A stretch of DNA of 64,000 bases from Dermacentor variabilis (lineage: Eukaryota; Arthropoda; Arachnida; Ixodida; Ixodidae), in the NCBI RefSeq assembly GCF_050947875.1, contig NC_134572.1:125525105-125589104 (forward strand), written 5' to 3'. The translations under genes and the position numbers were made by a program. This document shows, piece by piece, positions 23,057 to 33,534 of the stretch (position 1 is its first letter; each line of letters starts with the position of its first letter). Below the pieces are notes generated by a model, which was not told the origin of the DNA, searched no databases, and saw only the letters and a program-made list of their open reading frames with translations.

Positions 23057-23700
23057 CTTGCCAATCTGTGGTTAAAACAACTACATGACACCATATTTTA
23101 GCAAACCTCTGGTGTTTTCATACTACCATATACTATTGAGCTGCTTTAAAGCTTTGGCAATATTGTACTTGCACAGTGTCAGTAAATAATAAATAAATCA
23201 TGATTGTAGCTTGCATGATGCGTTCTTTTGGCAAAGTAAACTTATTTCCAAGTTTACTCTCGCGCAAGATCTTGACACTGGTCACAAAAGGCATGTTCAC
23301 TCTATAATGCATACCTGAAAGGTTTTCCGATAGCTTTTGGCATTATGACACATTGTAGTTACAATTTACCTTTATCTGATGTAGTTGTATGTTGACATTG
23401 TGAGCTCACAGATGCTCTCATTTTATTGTTATTTGGGAGTTTATGTTTGACTGTAAATTATGGTAAAATTATAAGTTTGCATTCCTGGTAGCTTTATGGG
23501 GCCCCAACATCGTTTCAGTGTGTTCTCTAAATGTGCCTGAACTGGTATATTGTTTGTGCTTGTTTCAATGGCTGTGTAGATTATGCAAGTGATAGGCATA
23601 TAAGACATTCATTGGGTGAAACGTGGTTTATGAAATGGAGCTGCATCTTTCTTTTTTTTTTCATGTATGTTTTGCATTTCTTTTGCACACTCCACGCTAG
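23057..23700. other. PRDM10 intron, no further element seen
   Basis: AT-rich intronic DNA between the outer transposon and the next exon. It ends in a T tract and CCACGCTAG acceptor. Confidence 0.4.
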
Positions 23701-23856
23701 GTTCCATTCGGAGGTCTGCATCGGCTTGCAGTGGCAACATTCAGAGAGTCGCCCATTCCTGTGTCAGACGCGCAGCAACAGGCTCAGCACTACGAACAAG
23801 AGATTGAGCAGAGGGCAGCGGACGAAATGGTGGCCATGTCTCAAGTCTTGGACCTG
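23701..23856 (+). CDS. PRDM10: PRDM10 coding exon 3
   Basis: Acceptor CACGCTAG ends at 23700 and donor CTG|GTAAAT follows 23856. The 52 codons are phase 0 at both ends. The peptide includes VATFRESPIPVSDAQQQAQ and a charged helix EIEQRAADEMVAMSQVLDL. A nearer CAG at 23730-23731 would put the exon out of phase with its neighbours, so the upstream acceptor is preferred. No known domain; this belongs to the extended tick-specific N-terminus. Confidence 0.7.
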
Positions 23857-24471
23857 GTAAATGCTTGCTTCGCAATTTCATGCCCCCTTGAAGGTGAATG
23901 TGAAGACATCGTGGGCCTTGATAGGATTTGTCTTAACCGTTTACCCTCCGTTGATGAGCTGTTCTCGTTCGCAGCGTCTTCTGTGCAATGTTGCAGAAAA
24001 GGTGGGATAACTGCCAACTCACAATCAAAGGTTTAGCTAGCTGTAAAGCCACCAAACTCCAAGTTCTCTTGGGCATAACCTGAGAGATTAGGGAGTGCAT
24101 GCTGAAAAGCATGCGCTCTCTAATCATGCTGCAGCTCAGAGGTGATGCACTGGGGAATTAATGTGATATCTGCTAACCACCAAGGGCATATGTTGTCTTA
24201 GAGGCTGCTAATAAGAAAATTGGACACTTGTCAGCTTTGAAGCTTTGCAAAGATTGTTTCAATACCAGTATGCACCACTGATTTGTCACCAACTTGGCCA
24301 AAGTGCAATTTTGCTGCAGTTGGCCTAAGGGATTTGTGGCTTTTCAGCCGTTGCTTTCATTAACCTTGCTCATGTCACACTGGGCCAGTTGCCATGATGC
24401 ATTCCTGAGGGGAGCTGCTAATTGGTAGGAACCATTTCATTGTTCACATTGCTACACCTTTGTTCTTGCAG
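23857..24471. other. PRDM10 intron, no feature seen
   Basis: Intronic sequence. GAGAGATTAGGGAGTGCATG and an inverted near-copy GCATGCGCTCTCTAATCATG (24081-24129) form a possible hairpin; no element recognised. Confidence 0.35.
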
Positions 24472-24672
24472 CACCGATCAGTGGCCCCAAGCACCTCACG
24501 TGACACGGTGGTGGACATCCCTGCATCGCTGCACTCACACCATGCCCACCACCTGACGCGGCCTTCGTCATCTTCCTCATCTCCGCCTCCCCCCCAGAGC
24601 CCCGCCCTCCTAGTACTGCCAGGCTCAGCTGATGAGTCCGTGGGAGCCCTAAGGCTGGAATCTCAGCTGACA
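24472..24672 (+). CDS. PRDM10: PRDM10 coding exon 4, Ser/Pro/His-rich
   Basis: Acceptor GTTCTTGCAG ends at 24471 and donor ACA|GTGAGT follows 24672. The exon has 67 codons and is phase 0 at both ends. The peptide begins HRSVAPSTSRDTVVDIPASL, then a His-rich patch, a run of serines and prolines (SSSSSSPPPPQSPALL) and ADESVGALRLESQLT. It is low-complexity and probably disordered; assignment rests on splice signals, phase and GC-rich codon use in line with the flanking exons. Confidence 0.7.
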
Positions 24673-25072
24673 GTGAGTGGTTGATACTTTAGGCTTTGAA
24701 GCTTAAGTGTAAGTGTGTGAATTTGCAAGATACAGTTACATACTTAGATTTTTTTTTCAAGGCTGCATTGGCCAGATGAGAGTTTCAGCAGGGTGGAATA
24801 CGATTTTATTAAGCATTTGGAGGAGCTGTTTAGATCAATGAACACCTGCACAATTGCTGCCAATGGCAAAATTCACTTGAATGGACTTCTACTTGCGTAA
24901 AAAGTTTCTCAAGGTACTGCATACAGAGGGCAATAAGCTGAACTGTGTCTATCAGGAGACGAGGAAGAAAGAAAGTCAATAGAAATTTTCATTTGATGTC
25001 GGTGGTTGCACTGATTAGGGAGCTCTTGATCCTTGGGCATTGCCACTAAGGTCAAATGCATCTGCTTTGTAG

Positions 25073-25287
25073 GTTGGCCCCGAGAGTGCAGCCACCTTGG
25101 GCCTGCCCATGCTGTTGGACAAGGCCAGCCTTGCATTGTGCTCAAGCAGCGCCTCCTCCTCTGCGCTTTCTTCCCTTGGACCTTCAACTTCATCAGGCAG
25201 TCGAGGTGCCATAGGTCTGGCCACCCACCTCTCGCAGCGGTACCTCCTTGAGCAGGCACAGTACCTGGTGGCCGACTTGGCGTCCAA
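25073..25287 (+). CDS. PRDM10: PRDM10 coding exon 5
   Basis: Acceptor GCTTTGTAG ends at 25072; donor CAA|GTTAGT follows 25287. It starts in phase 0 and ends with two bases of a codon that the next exon completes (Lys). The peptide runs VGPESAATLGLPMLLDKASL, a Ser-rich stretch, then HLSQRYLLEQAQYLVADLAS, which looks helical. No recognised domain. Immediately downstream begins a long pyrimidine tract. Confidence 0.72.
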
Positions 25288-25324
25288 GTTAGTCTGCATT
25301 GATAATGCTCTCAAGCATTTGCAA

Positions 25325-25530
25325 GCATGCTTTGTTTCTTTCAGCCCTTCTTTCTCTCTCTTTCTGTCTCTCCATCTTCTTTTCCATTCCTTTAATCTCT
25401 TCTTTTCTTCTTTCTCTTTCTTTGTTTATTGTTCTTTTCTCCTTCCTTCATTTTTTTTATTTGTTTCTTTTGCCTTCAGCCTTTCTTCTTTTTTTTTCCT
25501 TCCTCCTTGATTTCGTTCTTTCTGCTGTGA
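25325..25530 (+). repeat. Long polypyrimidine tract (about 200 bases)
   Basis: Nearly every base on the + strand is C or T across about 200 bases, built from irregular TTTCTC, CTTCC and T-run units. It starts about 40 bases after an exon donor. Such strand-asymmetric tracts can arise from decayed CT repeats. Confidence 0.7.
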
Positions 25531-25684
25531 AAGCTGTACATAGCTCATCCAACTTCAAAGCCCGCTATCACTTGTTCGCTGTCTCTATTGCTGGCCCCCG
25601 CAAATACCAATAGACGAGGGGCTTTTCCTGTCCCTGTATCCTCTACAACAAGCAGCATGATTGGAGCATACATAGACTTGGTGC

Positions 25685-26312
25685 TCTGTGTATTTGAATT
25701 GAATTGGATTTATTGATAGGAAAGACAGAGAGGTCGACCTGAGCTAGTGCACTCTAGTCTGCTACTCTGCACTGGGGAAGAGGGAAGGGGAGTGAAAGTA
25801 TTGGGATGGATGATGGTGATAAGAGAAGTGGTGAGTGCTTATGTACATGAGACAGTTGTCTTGCTAGAGCCGCTCGTCGAGCTTGGTGTCCTGCAGAAAC
25901 TTCAACAATACTTTTGTTGCACGTATTGAAATTGCAGTGTCAGGCCATGGGCCGAGGATAGCTTCCTCCGACAGTGGTTGCCTGCCAACGCTGGCTAAGA
26001 AACTTTCTAACGTCCTTCGCTCCAGCATATATGCTGGGCAGTCGCACCGTAGGTGTTGCAGTGTCTCAGGCGTCTGGCAGTGATCACAATCAGGGCTGTT
26101 CGATTGGCCGATGAGGTGCGCATAGCGACGGGTGAAAGCAATGCCGAACCGAATCCTGTGTAGCAATGATGTTTTGCTCCGTGTAAGCTTCGGGGGCAAA
26201 CAGAATTTACCATTTGGGTCAGTCATATGTTGATGTCTGTGAATGTTGTCGTAGTGGGCTCTGTAAGCTTTTGTAAGGTCCTGCAGGCGCTCTATGTATG
26301 TGACTGTAGGTC
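25685..26312 (-). mobile_element. Non-LTR retrotransposon 3' end, RNase H/cysteine-motif region
   Basis: The minus strand reads YIERLQDLTKAYRAHYDNIH near 26300 through MTDPNGKFCLPPKL, SLLHRIRFGIAFTRRYAH, CDHCQTPETLQHLRCDCP and a final LQDTKLDERL stop at 25864. The C-x2-C...H...C pattern with preceding R-x-G-x-A-F motif is typical of the C-terminus of arthropod non-LTR elements of the I/Jockey/LOA groups. A TTGAATTGAATT-like tail at about 25690-25715 marks the 3' end. The frame is open from about 26306 to 25864; the element is 5'-truncated. Confidence 0.7.
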
Positions 26313-26924
26313 AGCCCTACAGCAGACATTGTTTTGTCAGCCAAAGAGATAACAGCTCACATACAGAAAAGATTGGCGTGAATACTTACCTAAGGTGTCT
26401 TTGGCTGAATATAAACGTCATGCCTCAGCCAGGCGCGCACATCATGCTGCCATCACGACAGTGGTTGGGTTTGTCATGCTACCACCAAACCTGTGTGGTA
26501 AGCAGCAGCAAGTGCCTCTGGAGCTCAGCCATAGATGAGCCATACTGTGCCTGCGCAGTCATTGTCTTAATGCATGGATGCACATGTAGTAGGCCCATGC
26601 ATAAAACTGTCTTCTATCTTTCTTTTTTCTTGCAAAGGCTCAAATAATCGTGCATACTGATACGCTAACAGGAAATCTTGTGACATGCTTTATTTTAGTT
26701 TGTTTCCCAGCAACGGGCATCAAGCTGTGCCAGTTTTGCATGGACTTGCAGACTAAGGTCCTTCAGTGCATAATACTAATGCATCCTTAGAAAGCCTGGA
26801 AAAGAGACCTCAGAAAACTGTAATGCAGCCTTAATGCAGCCTTAGAGAGGTTACCTGGGCTCACCTTGGCTTGGGCAGTCTTCTAAACCCACAAGAATAA
26901 ATGAATGGCCTTTATTTCTTCCAG
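26313..26924. other. PRDM10 intron, no other feature
   Basis: Intronic sequence with a short tandem duplication TAATGCAGCC at about 26821-26845. No exon or complete element recognised. Confidence 0.4.
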
Positions 26925-27378
26925 GGAGCTTCTTCCGTCGATCCTTCAAAGCCCTTGTTCCTCTGGGCCCTCCACATCGACGGTAGTACCCTCTGCTGGC
27001 TCTTCCTCGTCTTCGTCATCAGTTCACGGTCTCAATTTCTCACTGGCTGCCGCGAAGGCCCTTTTGGCCACCCAGCAGCAGTCGCAGCAGCATAAGTTTG
27101 GTGCTGGAAGCAGTGCTCTGCAACATGCTGGCCCGTCTTCGGTTGCGAGCGGCTCAGTGGCGGCCATGGATGCGAGCCCCGAGCACTTGGAGGCTGAGCC
27201 CTTGGACACCGGAGACGAGGAAGGGGTGCTCGATTCGTCCTCTTCCGCTGGGCCCGGCGCACTGCTTGAGGTGCATCCGGCTGGGGCGGTGCCACTCTAC
27301 GGGAACGTCTTTGTCACGGAGAGGGGGGAGGTGGCTCTTGTCAGCAGCACGGGGCAGGACTCTGAGGACCTGCTGGAG
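26925..27378 (+). CDS. PRDM10: PRDM10 coding exon 6, long Ser/Ala-rich exon
   Basis: Acceptor TCTTCCAG ends at 26924; its first base completes the split Lys codon of the previous exon, and 151 further codons run to donor GAG|GTCAGT at 27378/27379 (phase 0). The peptide contains GLNFSLAAAKALLATQQQSQ, a stretch EAEPLDTGDEEGVLDSS and VPLYGNVFVTERGEVALVSS, then GQDSEDLLE. YGNVFVTERGEVALVSS has the look of a short structured or motif region. The rest is low-complexity, as expected for the activation-type N-terminus of a PRDM factor. The frame remains open past the donor by chance. Confidence 0.75.
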
Positions 27379-27890
27379 GTCAGTGGACTGGCCCGAATCT
27401 GTGTATGTGGAGGCTATATAAACATTGCAAGGGGGCAACGAAGCGGAAAAAGCGTGGTGCCACTTTTGAAGAGCAGTTCCACCGTGCAGCTTTTGCAGCA
27501 ACTTGTTTTTCTAAGTCAATGTTATGACTTGTCACTAAATTGCTTTGTTGCCATGAAAACTAGTAATGCTACAACAGGGGCTAGTTGACGAGACATCATG
27601 GCTACATGTGCTGCTTGAAGGTGCAACAAGAGGCTGGTTAGGACAAGAAAGCTGTGCGTCTAAAGCCATGGAAACCATTGCATATCTTGAAAACGGGCAA
27701 AACAACAGCTTCCGCGATTAACAGTGGCCCAGAGATTCTGTTTCGTTAGCCCTTTGCCTACTCTTTTCATCAAAAATTGGTGTTTCTACAGTGTACTAAT
27801 GGGGTATAGTTGAGATTCAGCATTTTTAATTTAATATGAAGAACAAAAGAAAAAGGTGCACCGAATATTTTTGCTGAAGTTCAGTTTTAA
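27379..27890. other. PRDM10 intron start, no feature seen
   Basis: AT-rich intronic DNA before a MITE. Confidence 0.4.
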
Positions 27891-28405
27891 AGGACACTAA
27901 AGATAAAAACGATTATTTCTGTATCAGTAAATTACCTTCTACAATATGAGAAACACCGCTCTTACTATGAAAAATGCTTGGTAAGCCAGAAAAAGCGCAA
28001 TAACAAAAGACAGGTGGTGACATCTCCTTCAAGTCCCTGCACCAGCTTGCTGTGACCTCGTATATTCTACTGGGATGACATCACAACATTTTCTAGGGCA
28101 CAGTTAATTCTTTAGCGGTAAAGGCCGACTACATTGTGTTCTAAAGGAGACATAAATTGAACATGGCAAGTTTCAGGAACTTTTGCTGAGCCAATGCGGC
28201 CTAAATATGAAAAGATACTTTGAAATCTGTGATGTCATAGTGGCGTCCTGGCATTGTGGATTTGGCGTGAAATTCCAGAACTGAAACTTTGACCTTCATT
28301 CTCTTTTCTAATAACCCACCTATTATTTCAAAATTAATGACAACAGAGTTTTCAAAGAATGCTTTATCCATATAAACTGATTCAGTGTTTTGCTTTAGTG
28401 TCCTT
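27891..28405. mobile_element. TTAA-flanked MITE, family B copy 2
   Basis: It begins AGGACACTAAAGATAAAAAC after TTAA (27887-27890) and ends with CTTTAGTGTCCT(T) before TTAA (28406-28409). Ends and interior wording match family B at 20075-20532 (AGG(G)ACACTAAA). No coding capacity; about 515 bases. Confidence 0.78.
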
Positions 28406-28411
28406 TTAACC

Positions 28412-29338
28412 AAAACCACCGAGTCAAAACAAATTTATAATCAACCCTAGACTGCAATCGCCACACAACTGAGAGACTACATGTGCTCAATGCAAGGAGC
28501 CTTGTGAGACCAAGGTCACGCTTCAGCCTGCCACCCAAGGGATCTTTACTTTGTTTTTCTTCGTTTTCATTTTGCCTGTCACTTCAATGAATACAAGAAG
28601 CACGGTGGGCAGAAAAACACAGGCCGAAGTCCTTGCAGTCTTTGTGCTGCAGCCACTGCAGCAGATGAACTCGGCAAGTTTAGTGTTTGTAATGCAAGGT
28701 TGTGCCTACATCTTGATTTCTTCTTTTCTGTATATTCGGTGGATCTCAGTATTTGTGTTATGTTACAAGTGAAGTCTCATTCTATTTGTGTTCAAATATC
28801 CAATGCAATCTCTTAATTCTTGCATAGTCATATTGCTGTACGACATTGTGCCCTTCCTATAAACTGTTTCTCGAAAACTTTGTTAATCTGTGTTTTGGGT
28901 ACTACATGGGCTGTCCTTAAACAGAGCCTCGAGGGACTAGGGAAATTGGTTCCATTTATTAGGAGTTTCATTTACTGAGAGACAAAGCTGAGTACTCTTG
29001 CATGAATACAAAGCCAACCAACCATGAGGATGGTGTTTCATTTAAGCGGCCGTTCCATTTAAGCGATGTCTGTTTATCAAGATTCCACTGTATAGTGTTG
29101 AAGAGCGGTATGTGCAGTCATGAAACACGTCTCGGTGTCAGTTCGTGAACTAGATATTCACTGTAAAAAAAAAAGAAAGAAAAAAAAAGAAAAGCAGTAG
29201 GCATGAAGCTACAACTTTTCCTTCCCCCCGAAATTTGGTGATAAGTCATCTATATTCCATTTCATACATAGCAGGCAACGCTGTGAAGGCTAGGCTTGAG
29301 AGGTTGCCCTCAGTCATCACATTTGTGACTAAAAAATT
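28412..29338. other. PRDM10 intron with a Tigger/mariner-like terminal fragment
   Basis: Around 29035-29095 the sequence ATTTAAGCGGCCGTTCCATT, TTTAAGCGATG and AAGATTCCACTGTA reads on the minus strand as a CAGTGGAATCTTG-type terminus of a Tigger/mariner element. The partner end is not clear. A-rich runs lie at 29166-29195. Confidence 0.4.
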
Positions 29339-29554
29339 ATGCTTTACTTATTAGAAGACATTGGGATTGGGCCAGGCCAGCAGGACCCAGTGTTGGCCGG
29401 CCGTGCCCAAGAGCGCCCAGCCGAGCCTCAAACCTTCGCTCGCTCACCAGTCACTTCGTCCTCTACTTCTGCGACTGCTGGCTTCGATGCCGGAGATGAT
29501 GCCGGTGGCTCTGATGATGATGATGGTGGAGTTCTCATACAGCCCCTCCAGTGA
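29339..29554 (+). other. Acidic-tailed open frame in a repeat, uncertain
   Basis: I do not recognise this frame. It encodes 71 residues, with GPGQQDPVLAGRAQERPAEP and an acidic end (GFDAGDDAGGSDDDDGGV) before a TGA. Codons are GC-rich like the PRDM10 exons, but the frame ends in a stop and the AG acceptors nearby do not give phase 0. A diverged second copy at 1-110 argues for a repeated or duplicated sequence rather than a PRDM10 exon. Confidence 0.3.
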
Positions 29555-29559
29555 CCATT

Positions 29560-30300
29560 TTTCACTGGCTAACGACTGTTACCAAGTTACCGCTCGGCGC
29601 AAGATGCACCGTCGATGACAACTGTGCTTACCAGTATCATTGTGCTTGAGTGTGACTTTTTTTTTTTTTTGTTGTGTGTATAGGTTTACCCACTGAAGAG
29701 CTAAATTCATGATTCATAGTTTTCGTACTGTGTGGTTCGTTCTTCACTATCATTAAAATGTGGCATATCGGCCGCACAAACAGTACAGTCAGGTGGACAT
29801 GTTGCTGGGCTAGTTGGTGCTTGCTAAGGCACACAGTGCAGCGCACGACACAACCAAAAAAGTAATTTAGCTACATGTCTCAGGCACGTGTGACGTGCGT
29901 TAGTTTCTTTCCTTGTGGGTGTGTTGTGGTGTTACATTATGACCCTTCGCAAACAATGTGTACATAACCTTAAGTCCACAAGTTGTAGTTGCAATACTAA
30001 GGGAAGTAGTTGTTCTGTAGAGAGCATCCAGTTCGATACAACTCCACTGCGAAATGCGCAGAGCGAGACATTTATGTAATTGCAGTGCTTGCATAGCATG
30101 CTTGCATTACATGAAACATACTGTAAATAATATTACCACTTCAAAAATGCTGAATAAACACCAAAAGTATTGAACCCTAAGTGTTGTTAGTGTGCTCTTC
30201 AAGTTCACTATCATATACGGTATTGTTTACAATACTGGTAGTATACATTTGCTTGTGTTAAAATCGCTTTTGGGTCCTGCTACTTCGGGGTCATTCATTG
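29560..30300. other. PRDM10 intron, no clear feature
   Basis: AT-rich sequence with a T tract (29659-29671). GGGCTAGTTGGTGCTTGCTA (29808) resembles AGCTAGTTGGTAAGGA at 35878, so a shared tick repeat may be present. Confidence 0.3.
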
Positions 30301-30305
30301 GCCCT

Positions 30306-30970
30306 TGTTACGATCGGCCAGTGGGAGAAGTGACCTTCCAGCATCTCCAGCCCTCCTGCGACGAATTGCTTCGGGAAGATAATAATGCGTCCCCTCGAAC
30401 AGACCAGCTGCGACACCAAGGAGAGACATGCTTGGTGAATGGAGTGTTGACGGATGGTACATTGTCGCTGTCCCCAACGATGGGAACAGGGCATTCTAAG
30501 GTGTTTCCTCATGGACTCTAGTAACCATCACGGTCGTTTGGCTTGGTCATTCCATGAAACAAGCCACGCCAGTTTGAGTCAAGTGTGACAATCCCTGTCT
30601 ATGAGGCTCCTCTCCTTTCTGTGTGTTTAGTGAACAAAGGTGTTGGAGTGATTGTGTGCACCCTCGCCCTCGATGTGGATCCTTCGACGACGTTGTACGT
30701 TCCGATTCGACGAAGGTGTGATGGCAGACTTCCCTGGCCTAGGGATCTAGGGAGGATAGAGGGGATTTAAGCGGACTTTTTCGGCTCCTCAGAATGCGCT
30801 TCAATGCAGTCAGGCTAGACTGTTGAGACATAATGTTCTCCACTTCTCGTGTAGATAATTGTAAATGAACCCAGCACTCTTCGTTCGCAATGACAGCCTG
30901 TTCCTCCCTTCAACAATGTCCTCCTTGTGGATGAGTCAGACGACAGCATGAGCCAGCTATCCCTTTCGAC
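30306..30970 (+). repeat. Putative solo LTR (Ty3/gypsy type) interrupted by an RTE LINE
   Basis: The sequence begins TGTTACGATCGGCCAGTGGG, a TGTTACG start common for tick gypsy LTRs, and contains GGGGATTTAAGCGGAC (TATA-like) followed by an R/U5-like TCTCGTGTAGATAATTGTAA and a C/T-rich end. It is interrupted at about 30970 by an RTE in the opposite orientation. No internal gag-pol sequence is attached. The right boundary is not fixed. Confidence 0.45.
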
Positions 30971-31993
30971 ATCATCATCATCAGCAGCAGCAGCCTGGTT
31001 ACGCCCACTGCAGGGCAAAGGCCTCTCCCATACTTCCCGAACTACCCCAGTCATGTACTAATTGTGGCCATGTTGTCCCTGCAAACTTCTTAATCTCATC
31101 CGCCCACCTAACTTTCTGCCAACCCCTGCTACGCTTCCCTTCCCTTGGAATCTAGTTTGTAACCCTTAATGACCATCGGTTATCTTCCCTCCTCATTACA
31201 TGTCCTGCCCATGCCCATTTCTTTTTCTTGATTTCAACTAAGATGTCATTAACTCGCATTTGTTCTGTCATCCAATCTGCTCTTTTCTTATCCCTTAACG
31301 TTAAACCTATCATTCTTCTTTCCATAGCTCGTTGTGTCTTCCTCAATTTAAGTAGAACCCTTTTTGTAGGCCTCCAGGTTTCTGCCCCGTACGTGAGTAC
31401 TGGTATGACACAGCTGTTATACACTTTTCTCTTGAGGGATAATGGCAACCTGCTGTTCATGATGTGAGAAAGCCTGCCAAACGCACCCCAGCCTATTCTT
31501 ATTCTTCTGATTATTTCAGTCTCATGATCCGGATCCGCGGTCACTACCTGCCCTAAGTAGATGTATTCCTTTACCGCTTCCAGTGCCTCGCTACCTATTG
31601 TAAACTGCTGTTCTCTTCCGAGACTGTTAAACATTACTTTAGTTTTCTGCAGAATAATTTTTAGACCTACCCTTCTGCTTTTCCTCTCCAGGTCAGTGAG
31701 CATGCATTGCAATTGGTCCCCCGAGTTACTAAGCAAGGCAATATCATCAGTGAGTCGCAAGTTACTAAGGTATTCTCCATTAACTTTTGTCCCCAATTCT
31801 TCCCAATCCAGGTCCCTGAATACCTCCTGTAAACACGCTGTGAATAGCGTTGGAGAGATTGTATCCCCCTGCCTGACGCCTTTCTTTATTGGGATTTTGT
31901 TGCTTTCTTTATAGAGGACTACGGTGGCTGTGGAGCCGCTATAGATATCTTTCAGTATCTTTTGACATGCCCAGCCCCAACAACTCCTACAAT
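30971..31993 (-). mobile_element. RTE-type LINE, 5'-truncated, with degenerate reverse transcriptase
   Basis: The minus strand carries an RTE reverse transcriptase from mid-domain to the C-terminus, then a 3' tail of ATG-type triplets (CATCATCATCATCAG on the + strand at 30971). The sequence CCCTTT with flanking bases appears at both borders (30961-30966 and 31996-32001), consistent with a short target-site duplication. The 5' truncation is typical of RTE copies. Confidence 0.8.
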
Positions 31994-32009
31994 CTCCCTT
32001 TAAGATCAC
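31152..32009 (-). pseudogene. RTE reverse transcriptase, truncated open frame
   Basis: The frame is intact for about 285 codons: KILKDIYSGSTATVVLYKES, KGVRQGDTISPTLF, LRLTDDIALLSN, GLKIILQKTKVMFN, YIYLGQVVTADP, RIRIGWGAFGRLSHIM, VLTYGAETW and the C-terminal WAGHVMRREDNRW. These are the RT palm and thumb motifs of RTE/BovB-like elements; the A/DD box reads TDDI instead of the usual ADDI. The endonuclease and N-terminal RT are missing, so it cannot move by itself. The first residues overlap the insertion border. The open frame suggests recent insertion. Confidence 0.85.
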
Positions 32010-32189
32010 TTTTATTGTTGATACTACTTAAGCGAATGCCGAATCATTATTGTTAATTACTGGCAACAGGTACATCCGTTTCTTGACAAGTTCCAGGAAG
32101 CTTTGTTGGCTTTATACAGGGATTTCATGCTTACGGCAAAAATATTGCCATGAGGTGACATGGCTGTCTCCATACACGTTTGTGTTCAG

Positions 32190-32378
32190 GATGCAAGTTT
32201 GAATGGTGTTTCTCAACAATATTTGCAGGATGTTCAACAGTACCATGCAGCTAACCAAGTGTGCCACCAGAATAGTGCAATTCAGAACTATGTGTCATCA
32301 AGTGCTGATCTTGTGGCCACTTCCAATGGGGTGGAGCCTGGGATTCATTCCACCGTCGACTCCACTGACAGTTCGGAG
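32190..32378 (+). CDS. PRDM10: PRDM10 coding exon 7
   Basis: Acceptor TGTGTTCAG ends at 32189; donor GAG|GTGAGC follows 32378. The exon has 63 codons, phase 0 at both ends, continuing exon 6. The peptide runs DASLNGVSQQYLQDVQQYHA, then NQVCHQNSAIQNYVSSSADL and a Ser/Thr-rich end HSTVDSTDSSE. An alternative acceptor TTTGCAG at 32229 is also in phase and would shorten the exon by 39 bases. It is part of the long disordered N-terminal region. Confidence 0.75.
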
Positions 32379-32579
32379 GTGAGCGGTTCTGGCTAGTGTT
32401 AAGATCCCGATGAATTATAGTGTGCTTTGCTACGTACTTGTGTTAACTGTTTCATGCACTGCTTCTTGTATTTAGAAAGTGCCTTAATTGCAGTAACACT
32501 GCATTAATTTATACATATCTAGCTCTTACAGAGAAGCCTACTCATTTATCTGCGTACCCATAAAGATATCTATTCTTAA

Positions 32580-33530
32580 AGGGCCGCTCACCAGGCCCCA
32601 TAGCAAATTTTTGTTATACACTGGAAGTTGTTACGTGTTCTCTAGGGAGTGTTCTGCCACAACAATTTTCAAATTGGCTCATTGATAGCCGAGCTAGAAA
32701 TATTTCAGTGTCGTGAACCCATGATTTCAGAAGGTGGGCTTCACTGCAAACACAGATGCTCTCTCCACTTGTCCCGTCTAGCCTCCACAAGTGAAATACC
32801 TTCCCTGTGTTCTCCCATACCAGACCTCAAGGATCACATGATGCATATATCATGGTCCCGGTCTTCATCCTTTTTTCTCCTCCCCCGTCTTTTTTTTTTT
32901 TTTTTTTTTTTGGCGCTGGCACTTTCATGATGGCGTCGCACGCAAGCTGCAGCACACGATTTTGCCCATTGTGCACAAGGATATGTGGCTAGCAGTATAA
33001 TTCAGTGCTACACGAATACTGAAGCAGACACAAGCAGATCATAGAGCATGATCACTTGCTGGAACACGGTAGAAAATGGCATAGTTTCAGTACCTGCACA
33101 CGTGACTGCACGGCCGTGGGAAGAAGCAGACGAAGCGGAAGTATATTTCTCTTGCTTTGGTGCGAAGTAAAACAAAAAAACACGCAGACATTCGGTTTGT
33201 GTGTTTTAATATTTCTCTAAACTTCAATTCATCAATTCAAGCAGCAGATCACACAAATAACAGATGTTGCCTTGAATAATTCTCGAAGTCACATGTCTCA
33301 ATGATTGACATCACACTGCGGACACGAGTATGTAGTCGCAAGGACACGAGTACATCACTGTCTGGCTTGGAGCGCGGTCGCCACGAGGGAAAGAAAAAAT
33401 GCAGTTCGGATTGAAATTTGAAACCTTTCCGCGACACATAGCGTATAATACTTTGCAAACACGATCGTTAGCGCTTATTGTATGCTCTGCGCTTGTCAGC
33501 TCAAAATGGCCAGACCTGGTGAGGGGCCCT
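32580..33530. mobile_element. TTAA-flanked DNA element, family A copy 1
   Basis: Ends AGGGCCGCTCACCAGG and, inverted, AGGGCCCCTCACCAGG are near-perfect inverted repeats, each flanked by TTAA (32576-32579 and 33531-33534). A second, right-truncated copy in the opposite orientation lies at 54870-55799. No transposase frame. A T tract (32890-32912) is internal. Confidence 0.85.
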
Positions 33531-33534
33531 TTAA

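Noticed and set aside
23732..23856. PRDM10 exon 3 starting at the nearer CAG (23731)
   Set aside because: That start gives WQHSESRPFLC..., out of phase with both neighbours; the upstream acceptor at 23700 keeps phase 0.
29339..29554. Candidate extra PRDM10 exon between exons 6 and 7
   Set aside because: Exons 6 and 7 already join in phase 0, nearby acceptors are out of phase, the frame ends in a stop and a second copy exists at the window start.
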